DNA of 64,000 nt from Neurospora crassa OR74A (taxonomy: Eukaryota; Ascomycota; Sordariomycetes; Sordariales; Sordariaceae): NCBI RefSeq assembly GCF_000182925.2, contig NC_026505.1, positions 3,472,001-3,536,000 of the forward strand, read 5' to 3'. Positions 47,401 to 58,210 of the stretch are shown here, in pieces; position 1 is the stretch's first letter, and the number at the start of each line of letters is the position of its first letter. The translations under genes were made by a program, and so were the position numbers. The notes under the pieces were generated by a model, which did no database searches, was not told where the DNA came from, and saw nothing but the letters and a program-made list of their open reading frames with translations.

Positions 47401-48742
47401 GGAGACTGAAGAGGAAGCTACCGACAAGCCCGGGTCCTCTCTCAGCGAGACGTCCGTCACAAAGGATGTCGAGGAACCCGAGAAGAAGGACACCGACGAG
47501 AGCAAGTCCAATGCCACGGAGATGGCCGTCGGCGCAGGCATTGCTGTTGCTGGTGCTCTGGGAGCCGCCGCTGCTGCGGTTGCCGACAAGGTCACCGAAG
47601 TCTCCAAGCCCGTCACGGAAAAGGTCGTTGAAGTCACCAAGCCCATCATTTCGGATTCTGCACCAAAGATCGCCACGCTCGAGCGTTCCGTAGCTCACAG
47701 TCAAACTGAGGCTGGCTCACTCATTGCCGAGCGCCCCAGGCCCGAGTCCAATCCCCAGGCAGTCACTGAAGATGTCAAGTCGACTTCATCAGTAGATGCT
47801 GAAGCACCCGAGATCGTTGATGAGACGGTGCCGCTCTCCGAATCCTTTCACATTGTGGAGAAGGAAGCACCAGCTGAAGAAGAAGCTGCAAAAATTGATG
47901 GAAAGAAGGGAGCTTCTTCTGAAGATGGTGAGGAAAAAACAATCCAGTCCGTTGACCAGAAAGGAACACAGACTGATAACGCTCTTAATCCTCAAAGGCT
48001 CCCAACAGAAGACAGGACAACCAACCAGGTCTCGGTGGACCAGCGTGTACCCACATCTGCTGTCGTTCTCCCTGATCTTGACCATCCTGTGGCTCAGGAA
48101 GTGAGCCGCGCCCGCAATGAGCCGGGGCCGGACAGGAACACCATTAAGCAAGCAGAGGAGATGGTCGCAGCAGCAGTAGTCATCTACGCCACAGCCGATT
48201 CTTCAAGCCCAGCTGCCACTGCCACAGCTGACAAGTCGGAAATTAACGCCCTTGGTCTCTCAGGAGTGCCGTCCGAGGCGGATGTGAAAGGAAAGGGGAA
48301 GGATGTCGAGCCTCCATCACCCACCGCCAGCAAGAAGGACGCCCACATCAAGAACGTTGAGACCGCATCGGACCCGACCATTGTTCAACAGGGATCCTCT
48401 TCACCGGAGCTTGGGCGGTCTAGCACAACAAGACTGCGGAGATCACTCAAATCGAGGGAATCCCAGGAAGCAAGCAACAAGGAGATCAAGGGCACGGAGC
48501 GCGGACACGGCAAGAAGAGCTCGATCTCATCCGTCTTCAAGTCCAAGAAGCAATCATCCACTGCATCGGACGAGTCTGTGGAAGCTGTGTCCCCCACTTC
48601 CTCGGCTGGCGGTACGGACCCTTCGTCACCGACACAGGCCGCCGCTCACCGCCAAAAGAGGGAAGAGCGAAGGAAAGATGCAAAGGAAGGCAAGAAAACT
48701 GGCTTTAGGGCTGCCATCAGGCGCTTCTTTGGCAGCAGTTAA
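44424..48742 (+). CDS. Large acidic Glu/Val/Pro/Ala repeat protein (1417 aa), function unknown
   Basis: Exons 44424-44523 and 44589-48742 join across a 65-bp intron (donor GTAAGT, acceptor TAG) inside an Asp run. The N terminus has SP/TP sites (SPRSPTSPGSPGASPAS), a Lys/Ala helix (KKNAKKREKEKAKKAAARAL) and a run of nine Lys near residue 110. From about residue 130 to 1000 the protein is almost entirely Glu, Val, Ala, Pro, Thr and Ser in degenerate repeats such as VEESKPVEETPIVEE and EEAETPAHEEKAEAPV. A hydrophobic Ala/Gly segment (VGAGIAVAGALGAAAAAVAD) at about 1012-1035 could be membrane-associated. The last about 150 residues turn basic and Ser-rich and end KKTGFRAAIRRFFGSS, an amphipathic basic helix that may be the most constrained part. 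There is no catalytic domain. A cytoskeletal, membrane-tethering or phosphorylated scaffold role is speculation. Confidence 0.8.
45644..45855 (+). repeat. Two nearly identical ~90-bp direct repeats inside the acidic repeat gene
   Basis: Copies start at 45644 and 45761 (offset 117 nt, 39 codons). Both encode EEKTETxVVEEAETPAHEEK followed by AEAPV. They are nearly identical at DNA level, including synonymous sites, pointing to recent in-frame duplication. Confidence 0.8.
46397..46690 (+). repeat. In-frame 72-nt direct repeats inside the acidic repeat gene
   Basis: Units begin near 46397, 46470 and 46590, each encoding VSEQAPAVEESKPVEE with flanks. They are interleaved with two copies of VKTVEEPQALEET (near 46542 and 46645). 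Third-position identity is high. Confidence 0.75.
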
Positions 48743-49651
48743 AGGCCTGACACTTGGTCTTGTTACTTTTTTTCGGATTCAGGGGGTGGCTGCTATGGTT
48801 TAATAATCGGCATGTTGGTTTGATGATAATGATGAGGCGAACATCTACCTCTGCTTAGTGTTTAATGATGAACGGGGGCGGGAGCGGTGGTGATGGTGAA
48901 GATCCCACGTGCTATACGAAGACTTTGAACAGCAAAGAAGAACAAGAAGAAGAAAGAACGAGGAACGATAGTTGTGTATGTTATGGCTACTGTATTTGTC
49001 ATTTCGGTTACCGGTTTTCTTTTTTTTTCCAGAACACCCGTAAGGGTTGTTACATCATGAGTTTACGAATTGATTTGTGGGTTTTCCCTCTTCTCAAACT
49101 TGTTGCATGCTCTTTTGGCGATGACGCTGCATGCTGCTGGCGGCAAGGGCCGACATGTGAATGCTGCTGTTGCCGGCCGCCCGTTCAAGTGATGATTAAA
49201 CTGCCCGGGCAGATAGCTGAATTTGCTGGTGAATACGTAGCCGCTCTGCCTGCCGCGAGAGCCCCAGTCAAAGTTGCAAGGATACCCCTTGTTTTTCTAT
49301 CAGCCTTGCAGGAGGAGGTGGGTCGCATCCGTGGAGGGATGAGGCCGCTTTCAATGTTTGGCGCTGAACACCACTAAAAAGCACGACCAAAACACAAACG
49401 ATTGACGAGAGCGCCCTGCCTTTGCTGCTGTGCTCATATTAATCCCCGACACACTTTCTCTTGGTTGCTTTTTGGGTCTTTTTCACGGACGTATTCTTCT
49501 ATCAATCATAGTTTGCCCAAGGTACCTTCTCCTGCAATGTCCAGGTGACAGACTCAAATCACGACCGACAACCAACCCAACCACCGATCAATCGAACGGA
49601 ACATCATTGATGGTCTAGCTAAACACGATAGATACGACACTACAAACTAAA
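48743..49651. other. Intergenic region before the DnaJ gene
   Basis: A 0.9-kb stretch between two plus-strand genes. A 170-codon plus frame at 48865-49377 has no recognisable content and probably lies in the 3' UTR or promoter. Confidence 0.5.
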
Positions 49652-50797
49652 ATGTCCGACCTCCTCTCCCTCTTTGGTTGGACATTTCTGCCCAACCTCG
49701 TTACCGGCTGGGTCCAATCGTTCTACTACAGCGTCACCATCCGCGCTGGCTCGCCGCGCCCAATGCCGGGCACACCTCGATACGCCGAACATCGCCGGCG
49801 CATCCACATCTTCGTCGTGGCCGTTTACCTCCTATACACCATTTACGAAGCCCACTACGAGCTCGTCGTGCGCGGCTCCAACTTCTACGGAGACCTAGGC
49901 GTCAGCCCGGACGCAAGCGAGCGCGAAATCAAGAGCCGGTTCCGCCGGTTGGCGGCGCTTTACCACCCCGACAAAGTCGTCACCACAGGACAAGGACAAC
50001 AAAGCCAAGAGGAGGTCAACAATTACTTTGTGCACCTGAAGACGGCAGTGGACACGCTTACAGATCCCGTGCGCCGGTTTGCGTACGAGCGGTTCGGCGT
50101 CGATGCTGTTGCTTGGGCCGGGCCCAACGGAAACGGCAAGGGAGGATGCAAAACCCACCGCGACTTCGTCATGCGCGGCGCACAGATGTTGTTGTCATAT
50201 TACGGCTTGGCGGCCGCGGTGCTGTACGGCCTGGGCCTGCTGGGATACCTGACGTGGGGAAAGTACGAGAGGTGGCTGGTGCTGGCCAGCATGTTTGTGT
50301 GGGAGGCGCACGTCGTGATGAGCCCAGGCAGGCCGGCGGTATTTGAACACTTCCTGAATCCATTGCTACAACGGGTGACGGGTGTGATGGGTAGGTATTA
50401 TTTGCCATTCCAGGCGGTGGCGCTGATGAGGAAGGTCAGCGTCACGGTATATATTGCTATTTCGCAAATTGGCCCGTTGTTGACGGCGGATACGTCCAGT
50501 GGGCAGCTGGTTGCGAAGAATGCGGGAGGAGGCGATCAGGAGGAGCTGCTGAAGCAGGGGCTGGAGAGGCTGGAGATGACAAGTAGAGGGCTGGATCAGG
50601 ATATGTCGAGGTTGGTGGAGCTCGAGATGGCACCGTTTGCGGGGGACCAGGAGGCGCTGAGCAGTATGAGGGGGAAGATCAAGGAGTGGTTGGTGCAGAA
50701 TACGATTAAGAATGATCCGATGGTTAGGGATGCTTTGGGGAGGGGGTTGCAGAGGAGGAGGGTGGATGCGCCGGCTGGAGCGAGGGGAACGAAGTGA
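49652..50797 (+). CDS. Membrane-anchored DnaJ (Hsp40) protein
   Basis: J-proteins stimulate Hsp70 ATPase; a membrane-bound J domain suggests an ER-type co-chaperone (ERJ5-like), although the compartment is not proven. The gene is intronless, 381 aa, with ATG in good context (AAAATGTCC). A hydrophobic segment at about residues 51-68 (IHIFVVAVYLLYTIYEAH) precedes the J domain at about 77-150 (NFYGDLGVSPDASEREIKSR). The HPD tripeptide is His105-Pro106-Asp107 in LYHPDK, and the closing helix is LTDPVRRFAYERFG. Two more hydrophobic stretches follow (LLSYYGLAAAVLYGLGLLGY and LVLASMFVWEAHVVM), then an amphipathic Gln/Glu/Leu helix. There is no Gly/Phe or zinc-finger region, so it is a class C J-protein. 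Confidence 0.88.
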   Translation: MSDLLSLFGWTFLPNLVTGWVQSFYYSVTIRAGSPRPMPGTPRYAEHRRRIHIFVVAVYLLYTIYEAHYELVVRGSNFYGDLGVSPDASEREIKSRFRRLAALYHPDKVVTTGQGQQSQEEVNNYFVHLKTAVDTLTDPVRRFAYERFGVDAVAWAGPNGNGKGGCKTHRDFVMRGAQMLLSYYGLAAAVLYGLGLLGYLTWGKYERWLVLASMFVWEAHVVMSPGRPAVFEHFLNPLLQRVTGVMGRYYLPFQAVALMRKVSVTVYIAISQIGPLLTADTSSGQLVAKNAGGGDQEELLKQGLERLEMTSRGLDQDMSRLVELEMAPFAGDQEALSSMRGKIKEWLVQNTIKNDPMVRDALGRGLQRRRVDAPAGARGTK

Positions 50798-51089
50798 GGC
50801 GTTGTTGATGATGTTGTAGCGGGTTCTAGTTCACATTTCATTTTGATTCACATTTGAGATTATTTCAGCAAAGCGGTTAGTCAGGCATGACTGGGCTTAT
50901 AACCATCTGAAAGGCATTTGCTGTGCATTCATTGACGGTGCCTATTCGCCCCCATAACGTCTTCCTTGATGCCTGTCCTACCCAACACATCTGTCTGTGA
51001 TGGGAAATAACGTTCTCCCGGTCCTCATTTTTCATAACTCTTCTAACGATCTCTTCCACCACCCATCCAGCCATCACCTCACCATAACA
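50798..51089. other. Short convergent intergenic region
   Basis: Presumed overlapping 3' UTR space of the DnaJ and MFS genes. No other feature is seen. Confidence 0.55.
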
Positions 51090-53014
51090 TCACAACCTCT
51101 GCCTACCCCTCGTCTCAATAGGAATCAACACCATTCCCACAAACGCCGCCAGAATCAGCGCCGCCGACAGATACACCGGCGTGGTCCTACCATCGCCCGG
51201 CACCGTCGCCGCCAAAATTGGTGCTACTAAGCCCGTCACTCTGTTCAAAAAACTCGCCACGCCCGTGCCCGCCCCCCGGACCGGTGCCGGAAAGATCTCG
51301 GGCGTGAAAGCGTACAGGACGCCATACATGATGTTCTGCGCGAACGCCTCAATACACGAGAACGTGAGGAGGGCAGCCGATGTGGTACCGAACTTGATGA
51401 ACAGATACAGGAAGATAGCGGAGACGAGCGTTGAGAGAGCGAGGGTTCCACGACGACCGAAGAAGGGCGATTTCATGTCCACAGCGTAGGCGGCGAGCAG
51501 GCTACCCGGAACTCCTGCGATGGAGGTTATGGCGTAGTTGCGGTAGGTTTCGGCTGAGATGGTTTCTGGACTGTCTATGCTAGTGCTTGTTTCCGGTGCT
51601 GGTTGTTGCCCGCCGTTGTTGCCGCCGTGGGATAGATATTGTGGGAGAAAGGCGTTGAATAAGGGGTATCCCATGCCAATGGTCGCCCAGCAGAACCAAA
51701 TCAGGACGGTAGTCAGACCGAGTTTGCGACTGCTGAAGAGTGGGCGGAGACGATTGCTTGAGAAAGAGGCGAAGCGCTGCTTGATGATGTTGGCGGTTGA
51801 TAGTCGTTGTCGGGTCACATGCTGGCGGCGTCGAGGAGTAGCTGGGGATAGGGATGATAGTCCATCGACAACAGCATCGAGAATCTCCTCAGTTAGCCAC
51901 GTCTTACGACCGTTGCGGAAGGCGATTCCGTGGACGACGGCCACTGCCTCGGCTTGTCGGCCGCTTGAGAGGAGGAACTTGGGAGACTCGTATAGGTGGA
52001 AAATGAAGAAGCGGACGAGGAACATGATCAAGGTGATGATGCCGATGCTGAACACAAAATGTCGCCATCCTTGCTCGGCGGGCAAGTGGCCGATGAAATA
52101 CCAGGCCAGCAGTGATGAGCAAAGTTGGCCGATGGGCCACCAGACAGAGAGAAGTGTCAGCAGGGAGCTGGAGGCGTCAGGCAAGAATTCGAGAAAGAGG
52201 GCCCCATCAACGGGCAAATTGCCGCCAACGCCAAAGCCAAGAGCTGCGTAGAGAAAACAAACACCAGCCCAGCTTGTTGCAAAAGCAGAGGCGATGCCGA
52301 AGATGGCGGTGATAAACAGAGTTGCGTTGAAGGCGAGGCGTCGACCTAGGACATCGGACCCGATCCCCCAGATGAAGCTGCCAACACAGAGACCGGCGAA
52401 TAGAAAAGACGTGGTGTAGCGAACGGTCTTCTCTGATATGTCGAACTCGGCTGATAGTGATGGGAGGGTGAGAGAGATGCCTTGCATCCACAAACTGTGT
52501 GAAACTGGAGTTAACAACGGATTGATTCAGCGGATTTTGAAAAGGGGCCTCATACTTGTCGGCAAACCAGCCAAAACCGCATAAGACAAATAGTTGCCAG
52601 TTGTACCTCCCCATTCCAATGTCCTGAATGGCTTTGTTAATGAGCTTTGATTTCACTACGAAGCAGTTTAGCATGAATATGTCCTGTAAGATGGATAGTC
52701 GTGATCTCACTCTCATAGTCTGTCCACTTCTCGCCGCCCTTGTTTCCACGGCGAACCTCTCTCCTAAGGCCCTCGATGCTGTACTCAGGTTCGGTCCCCA
52801 TTTCTAGCAACATGCCCGTATCCTCATCGTCGGCTGGGTCCTTGTGACGATGGCCGCCCTCGTCATCATAACCGAGTACAGCATCGTCTAGATCAGAAGG
52901 CGGACGGGATCTGGACGAGTGGCTGTGTAGATGCGCCTCCTCGAGTGGAACGAGCACTCCCGGATAATCATCAACCGATTCGGAGCGGTAACCAGACCAA
53001 AGAAGGCTTGCCAT
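51090..53014 (-). CDS. Major facilitator superfamily transporter (12 TM, sugar/SV2-like)
   Basis: This is probably a plasma-membrane or vacuolar secondary transporter; the substrate is unknown. Exons 52711-53014, 52556-52655 and 51090-52494 join across 55- and 61-bp introns (branch GCTAAA in the first; acceptors TAG and CAG), giving 602 aa. The first about 105 residues are a hydrophilic cytosolic tail with an acidic patch (DPADDEDTGMLLEMG). Then comes INKAIQDIGMGRYNWQLFVL leading into TM1. The MFS loop 2-3 signature is visible as GIGSDVLGRRLAF, and the matching loop 8-9 as SPFFGRRGTL. YESPKFLLSSGR after TM6 is typical of the sugar/SV2 branch. About twelve hydrophobic segments are present, and the C terminus is short (IETRGRQRL). 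The start context is good (CACCATGGC). Confidence 0.9.
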
Positions 53015-53884
53015 GGTGTTTCTTTACAACGCCGAGTGCGGCTCACAAGCTAGTAACATTAGCTCTCAACCGTTTCCGCCTCCAGTGAGTAATTCTTCGT
53101 AAACGGCCGTATAGTCGCAACCATAGAGCGTGAAGAGCAGCGAGACGGGATGCAGATGGTCAAATAGTTGGAACGCAGAATACAAGAAAAAAAAAACCAC
53201 CAAGATGCCGGAACGACTGGGAGGCCCAAATAAGGTACCGTGTTGATACCGGGATGTATGAGACGAGCGTGGGGATGGGATCCCGGTGATCAAAGCGGTT
53301 GGCGTCGCTGGGAATGGATATTCTGGAAGCTGGCCTTCAAAGAAACTTTATGTGATAAGCTTTATGGCCATCACATTTTGAAACATGGAGGTGATGATGA
53401 TCTTGTTCACAGAAGTTGAATTTTCGTGTTGGACGGAGGTGGTTCCTTATAAGGAGCTCCCGTCAGGTGCTTCCACTGTCGTCAGGGCAGGTTACACTAT
53501 ATGCAGGTCGGCGAAATAGGAAGTTGTAGGGTGCGCTCCCCCCGCTAAATCAAACCAGCTGGTCGGTACCTTCAGTGTGTAGAGGTATATACAAAGGTGG
53601 ACGCCGCTCACTAAAACTGGTCACGCGTCACTTGGTTGTTTTGGGGGTTCCTCCTGTTTTGTCCGAGCTTGTGGTGGTTGGGTGCGGCAGTTTCCGACTG
53701 ATTGCACACTGCACGTTGTTTTCATTGTAGTTCACCATTCAAAATGTTTACCACTCAGAATCACCACAACAACATGAACCATTCTCAGCCTCCGGACATG
53801 GACTCATGCTCTAGATAAAACCACTATTTCACAGTCGACTCAAGTAAAAGGTGTTCGAAGACATTTGGTCAACTTCGTCACAGG
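53015..53884. other. Divergent promoter region, MFS / F-box gene
   Basis: An 870-bp interval with presumed promoters of two divergently transcribed genes. Nothing further is recognised. Confidence 0.5.
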
Positions 53885-56861
53885 ATGGAGCGCTATCTGA
53901 TCAAGAAGACGGCATCTCCAAGCGCCGGTCTCAAACGCAAGGCGTCAGACAGCCCCGCGAATTCTGCGCTTGCTCCTGCTAAACGACCGCAACCTCTTCG
54001 TCCACACGAATCCCGCTCGAATGCCGTTGATATTCGCGACCAAGAAGGGAAATATGTGGGAATTGAATATGACTCTTGGAAAGACCAAATCACGGCAAGC
54101 ATTGACCAAGCCCGCTCCGCAACCCGCTCCAAAGAAGGCGGTATCAAAGTCTTGGGGGCCCTTCTCAAGGTACGTTCCACTTCCATATGCAGCTGAGGAG
54201 ATTAGGTACACAATACAACATATAAATCCCCCCACCATCTATGCTGTGTTCGGCAGCATTTTACCCGAACATCAAACCGATCACTATTCCAGTACACCTC
54301 CTCCTCCTCCTCCTCCTCCTCCTCCCTCCTCGTCCTCGTCCTCTCCTCCGCTGCCACTGTATAGGTAGCATCTATCAACAAGATGGACACATTCCGCCGG
54401 CTTCCACCCAGGAAACGGCTAGACTGTGACCCGGATAAATCCACGTTACGGGTTGGTGCTCTGAACCTAGGTCTCAAGCATGACGTCGACATCTCGTACT
54501 GCACACCTTCCAGAGGCTGAATGACCATCTTTCGGCTTCGTTTTCTCTGCTGACAAGTCTGTAAACAGGCCATAAATGCTTGCCCTTGTAAGCCGGGCAG
54601 TCACGGAAATAACAAGGCCTGCCATATCTCGCAATGCGTGACTGCTGTGTATGAAGAAAGTCCCGATGCTCTCCACCGCGCTGCTACGGAGCCATGCTCT
54701 TGCGGCTTTGTATGGCCATCGTGTACCGACCTCTTCCATATCCGCGCCGTCGACTCCCTGGCCGATTCTCTGGACAAACAGGAAAAGCATGTCGCCGCAT
54801 TTTCCACTGCCCTCGGTCTCATTCGCTTGGATCCCGCCCACCCCATAGTGAGTGGCTCGACCACCTCCAATCTCGTGTCCAAGTAGAAAACCTAACGGCT
54901 CCAGGGGTATTGTCGTGTCGCCAGACTCCTTCGCAACTTGACCAAGAACAAAGACAAGCAGACGTCAGCTCTTGCACTTACTACCATACTGCGAGACTCT
55001 AAACTTGACCCTTCCCACGATGTACACGATCTCACTGTTCGGTTCGTCAGGTCCGGGCTTTACAACATGGAACAGTACCGGCGGGGAAAGTATAATCAGT
55101 ACCATGTAAGTCCAGGCAGTCTCAGCACGCTCTCGGCGCGTGGACATACAGCTGATAGCCTCGCCAGTGGCTTCTGCGTCAATTGTCCAGTATGCTAGAT
55201 ATGCCCGAGTCAAAGAGAGATCCAGTAGAGAAGCTCCCGCATGAGCTGCTAACCATGATCTGGTCGCATCTTGACACCGACAGTTTGATGCAAGCTTCCC
55301 TCCACCATTTCCTTTTTGTTATGGGGGGCTAACGAACCCTCGTGGTCTACAGGAGATGTGAACGTGTGAGCAAGAAATGGCAGAAGCTGGTGCTATCCGA
55401 TTCGGTGCTCTGGAGCAAGGTCTCGCTGGGTCGGCCCGGGAAACCGGGTCGGTTGTTTCCAAAGTTCCTCAACAAGCACAAGAACATCCGGTCTCTGACG
55501 ATCAACGACACTTCATATTTCAAGATGACTCACGACAAGCTTCAAATGATCATGCGTGGTTTGCCCAGCTTGGAACGGCTAAGCCTCCATAGACGCATGC
55601 GTCTAAACAATCCCGATGGTCCCGGGGATGTTCCAAAGTTGCTTGGGGGCGTGCAAGGGAAGCACCTGACAAAGCTAACACATCTCTCACTCAACAAACT
55701 GGACGCCCATACAGCTAAAGAGCTCCTAGCGCTCACAAGTCCGTCTCTTCAAGTTTTGGACCTACAAGGCTTCTCGGGGAAGAATCTTAATGGCATCATG
55801 ACCCGACAGCCTTGGCCGAGTCTGAGAAAGCTACGACTGAAGTTGTCGGATGATGACTACGACCCAAGGATACATCTCGGGCAGCTGAATATGGTCAGTA
55901 ACCTGCCTCCCACATTCTTCTGCCTTACTCATTTGCTTACCATTCAATCTAGAACGGTCTAATGAATCTAGCTCCACACCTCGAGGAACTTCATATCAAG
56001 GGTTACGGGCTAAAGTTTGTCGATCTTGGGCTTCACGACATGCCTTTCGACAAGGTCCCTTTGAGCGACGTACGACCATGGCAAAATTTGCAGTCTCTAT
56101 ATATCGGCTCAGTGAGGAGTCACGACCCTCTTGAAGACATATTTCAGGGGTCTTTTGTTTTGCCTGCCTTACCAAACCTCCGCTCCATTGAGATCCTTTC
56201 CGATAGCGCGCACCTGATCGATTATCTCTTTACGACATGTGATGAGCTGGGGAGCCCAATACAGGGTTCTTTGAATGATCTCACAGTAACCACTGCGGAG
56301 TCGGGCATTGCTTCGGCGGGTTGGCCACAGCTGGAGGTGTTCAGGTGCCATGGCCCCATAAGCACCAGTATACTGCGAAAGGGTCTGGCGGAAGCAGCCA
56401 CAAATGGGTCGCTGAAGGTCCTTGAGTTGGCTATCAATAGCGACCGGTCACTGTTCAATCACCGCATCCAGGTCGATCTTATCAAAGACTGGGCTTTCAC
56501 GTCGTCACCGAGCGTTCACCATATCGGTCTATACCACTTCAATTGGGCCCAGCATTACAGCAATTTTGATGGCGAGCCTTTTATCGACTGGCTGCAACAG
56601 TTCCCCAACGTTGACACGGTAACGGTCGCGCCGGGACGTCATAGTGGTCTCTTGCCTTTCATCGAGAAGTTGATCACCCACCCGCAGATCAAGGCATTGT
56701 ACTTTGACCCTACGGGCCTTTCGAGCCCGGAATGGTACGAGATAACCGAGGTGGGGAAGAAATATGGGGTGAAAATGTTCAACTTGAATGGAGGACCTTT
56801 GCATGCCTTTGATGGAGGTGATTTCGATGGCGCGAGACCGAATCTCGGACTGAGTGTTTGA
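53885..56861 (+). CDS. F-box protein with N-terminal TPR-like region and leucine-rich C terminus
   Basis: It is probably a substrate adaptor for an SCF ubiquitin ligase. Exons are 53885-54169, 54569-54847, 54905-55105, 55168-55289, 55353-55893 and 55953-56861, giving 778 aa. The layout (TPR-like, F-box, leucine-rich repeats) recalls Pof3/Dia2. The TPR-like part runs from GGIKVLGALLKAINACP through HVAAFSTALGLIRLDPAHPI and GYCRVARLLRNL, and is interrupted by a Cys-rich insert (ACPCKPGSH ... CHISQC ... EPCSCGFVWPSC). The F-box spans about residues 278-320: KLPHELLTMIWSHLDTDSLM, RCERVSKKWQKLVLSDSVLW. Leucine-rich repeats follow (LPSLERLSLHRRMRL, LTKLTHLSLNKLD). The intron at 55290-55352 is GC-AG (donor GCAAGC). 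The first intron is unusually long (399 bp) and could hide another short exon. No specific substrate can be named. Confidence 0.78.
54296..54345. repeat. (CTC)n microsatellite in intron 1 of the F-box gene
   Basis: About nine tandem CTC units, then a degenerate CTCGTC stretch, within the 399-bp intron. It is a simple repeat that also acts as a long pyrimidine tract. Confidence 0.85.
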
Positions 56862-58196
56862 CAGGTACGATTGGGGAGACATGCAGCACTCTTTCCGCTC
56901 GCATTATCTGCATTCAATCAAGTTCTTGTTGCCTCCTCAACCCCTATCTGAACATAGGTCAATGACGGCCCAACAGCAATCAACGTTGGACAGCACAAGA
57001 AGGGACATCGTGAAATGGATTAAGGTTATCAAGTTGATCTATCTATGATCTCGTATGTACTCGTCGGTTAGGTTGACGTGCTCTCCAGGGTGGCCTGTGC
57101 GTGCACCTAGCCGACGAGTGTGTTAACGTTGGCTAAATACATTATTCGTATCCACTCGTGATCAGTTTAAGAACCACTGGATCTCCCACAAGAAAGGTAT
57201 CTCTAGTAAACTCGAACTTGAAACTGGGTCGAGATGAGACAGACGCCGACGGCGAGGAGAAGAAAACATCTTGGACTCAGCCTGAACGACACCAACGGGC
57301 GGGGACGTTGAAGTGGCCTGGTAGATGTGGCCCGAGCTTCCCTTCAGAAGGGTCCCGCCACTACTGTTACAGGGCAGTACCTAAAGGTACCTCAAGGTAG
57401 GTGCCTCCGCGGCGCATACTTCCGTGTCTAGCGCCTGTGCATGGTCCCTGCAAGCTGGAAATTGGCTGCTGTTGCTGCTTGGTTTGGGTGACAGCAGTGC
57501 TCTCATTTTGGTTGACCGCCCGCCGCAACCTACAAGTAAGCTGTCTCGCTGCATGGCAGAATTCCAAATGCGACAAAGGTGAAGGCATCCTGACCGTCCA
57601 CTTGTTCCAGGCCGGCCAGCATCGACATCTTCTCCGCCTGCCTCTCCATTTCATTTACTCATTCGCTTTAGTACACGGAAAACCGCGGCGCGCAACTTCG
57701 TGGGCAGGGGGGGACAAACAAGAGTCCAAAGTGCCAATCGCAACAACGCTCTTCTTCGACGGTTCGAGATTGTACGTCCTCCATGTTGTTGATGTGTTCA
57801 CTTGTCGACGGTTTGCTACCAAGCTACCTACCTTTACCTATTTCCACTTTCGGTCAGCCCTCAAATTGTTGAACGACATCGCCATCATCCACCTCTCACT
57901 TCGTCATCGCTTCCGTCCGCTCTCGACTGCCACCCCGCCGCGCGCTGCACCCTCCCAGCCCCCCTCCTCGATATCCAGAACACACATTAACGTCTGTCAC
58001 ATAGCACCCGCGATCTAAACTCTCGGGACTCGAGAGTCAGCACGCGCGCCGCGACGTTGTCAGCTCATACCGCTTACCACGCCGCCTACACCTCTTGTTG
58101 AACACTACCACGATACTCAGTGTCGCTTGACTCTTCCACACGTCGTCCACCTGCCTGGGCACTTACCTACGCAAATGCTTGCTCGAGCAAGCCATA
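56862..58196. other. Promoter and leader region of sac3
   Basis: A 1.3-kb stretch with pyrimidine-rich leader-like sequence from about 57880 on. A plus-strand frame of 205 codons (57401-58018) has no recognisable product and is probably leader. The upstream ORF and palindrome at its end are listed separately. Confidence 0.5.
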
Positions 58197-58210
58197 ATGG
58201 CGGCAGCTAA
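58175..58210 (+). promoter_or_regulatory. Short upstream ORF overlapping the sac3 start codon
   Basis: An ATG at 58175 opens an 11-codon frame ending with TAA at 58208-58210. It is out of frame with, and overlaps, the sac3 ATG at 58197. Its context is AAATG with A at -3. If the mRNA starts upstream of 58175, ribosomes translating it would bypass the main start. Confidence 0.5.
58177..58192. repeat. 16-bp perfect palindrome at the sac3 start
   Basis: GCTTGCTCGAGCAAGC equals its own reverse complement and sits 4 bp before the sac3 ATG, inside the upstream ORF. In RNA it could form a six-pair hairpin with a four-base loop; in DNA it could be a dimeric-protein site. Confidence 0.8.

Noticed and set aside
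45597-47693. 698-codon open frame in another plus-strand frame of the acidic repeat gene
   Set aside because: Same cause: the shifted reading of a low-complexity codon pattern gives Arg/Leu/Pro-only sequence with no start logic or splice support.
55168-55205. Acceptor at 55195 (GTCCAG) for exon 4 of the F-box gene
   Set aside because: With the GTAAGT donor it would shift the frame and end before the F-box. The acceptor at 55167 (GCCAG), after a CTGAT branch, keeps the frame.
57401-58018. 205-codon plus-strand frame upstream of sac3
   Set aside because: It lies in the pyrimidine-rich presumed leader of sac3, has low-complexity composition, and shows no recognisable motif.
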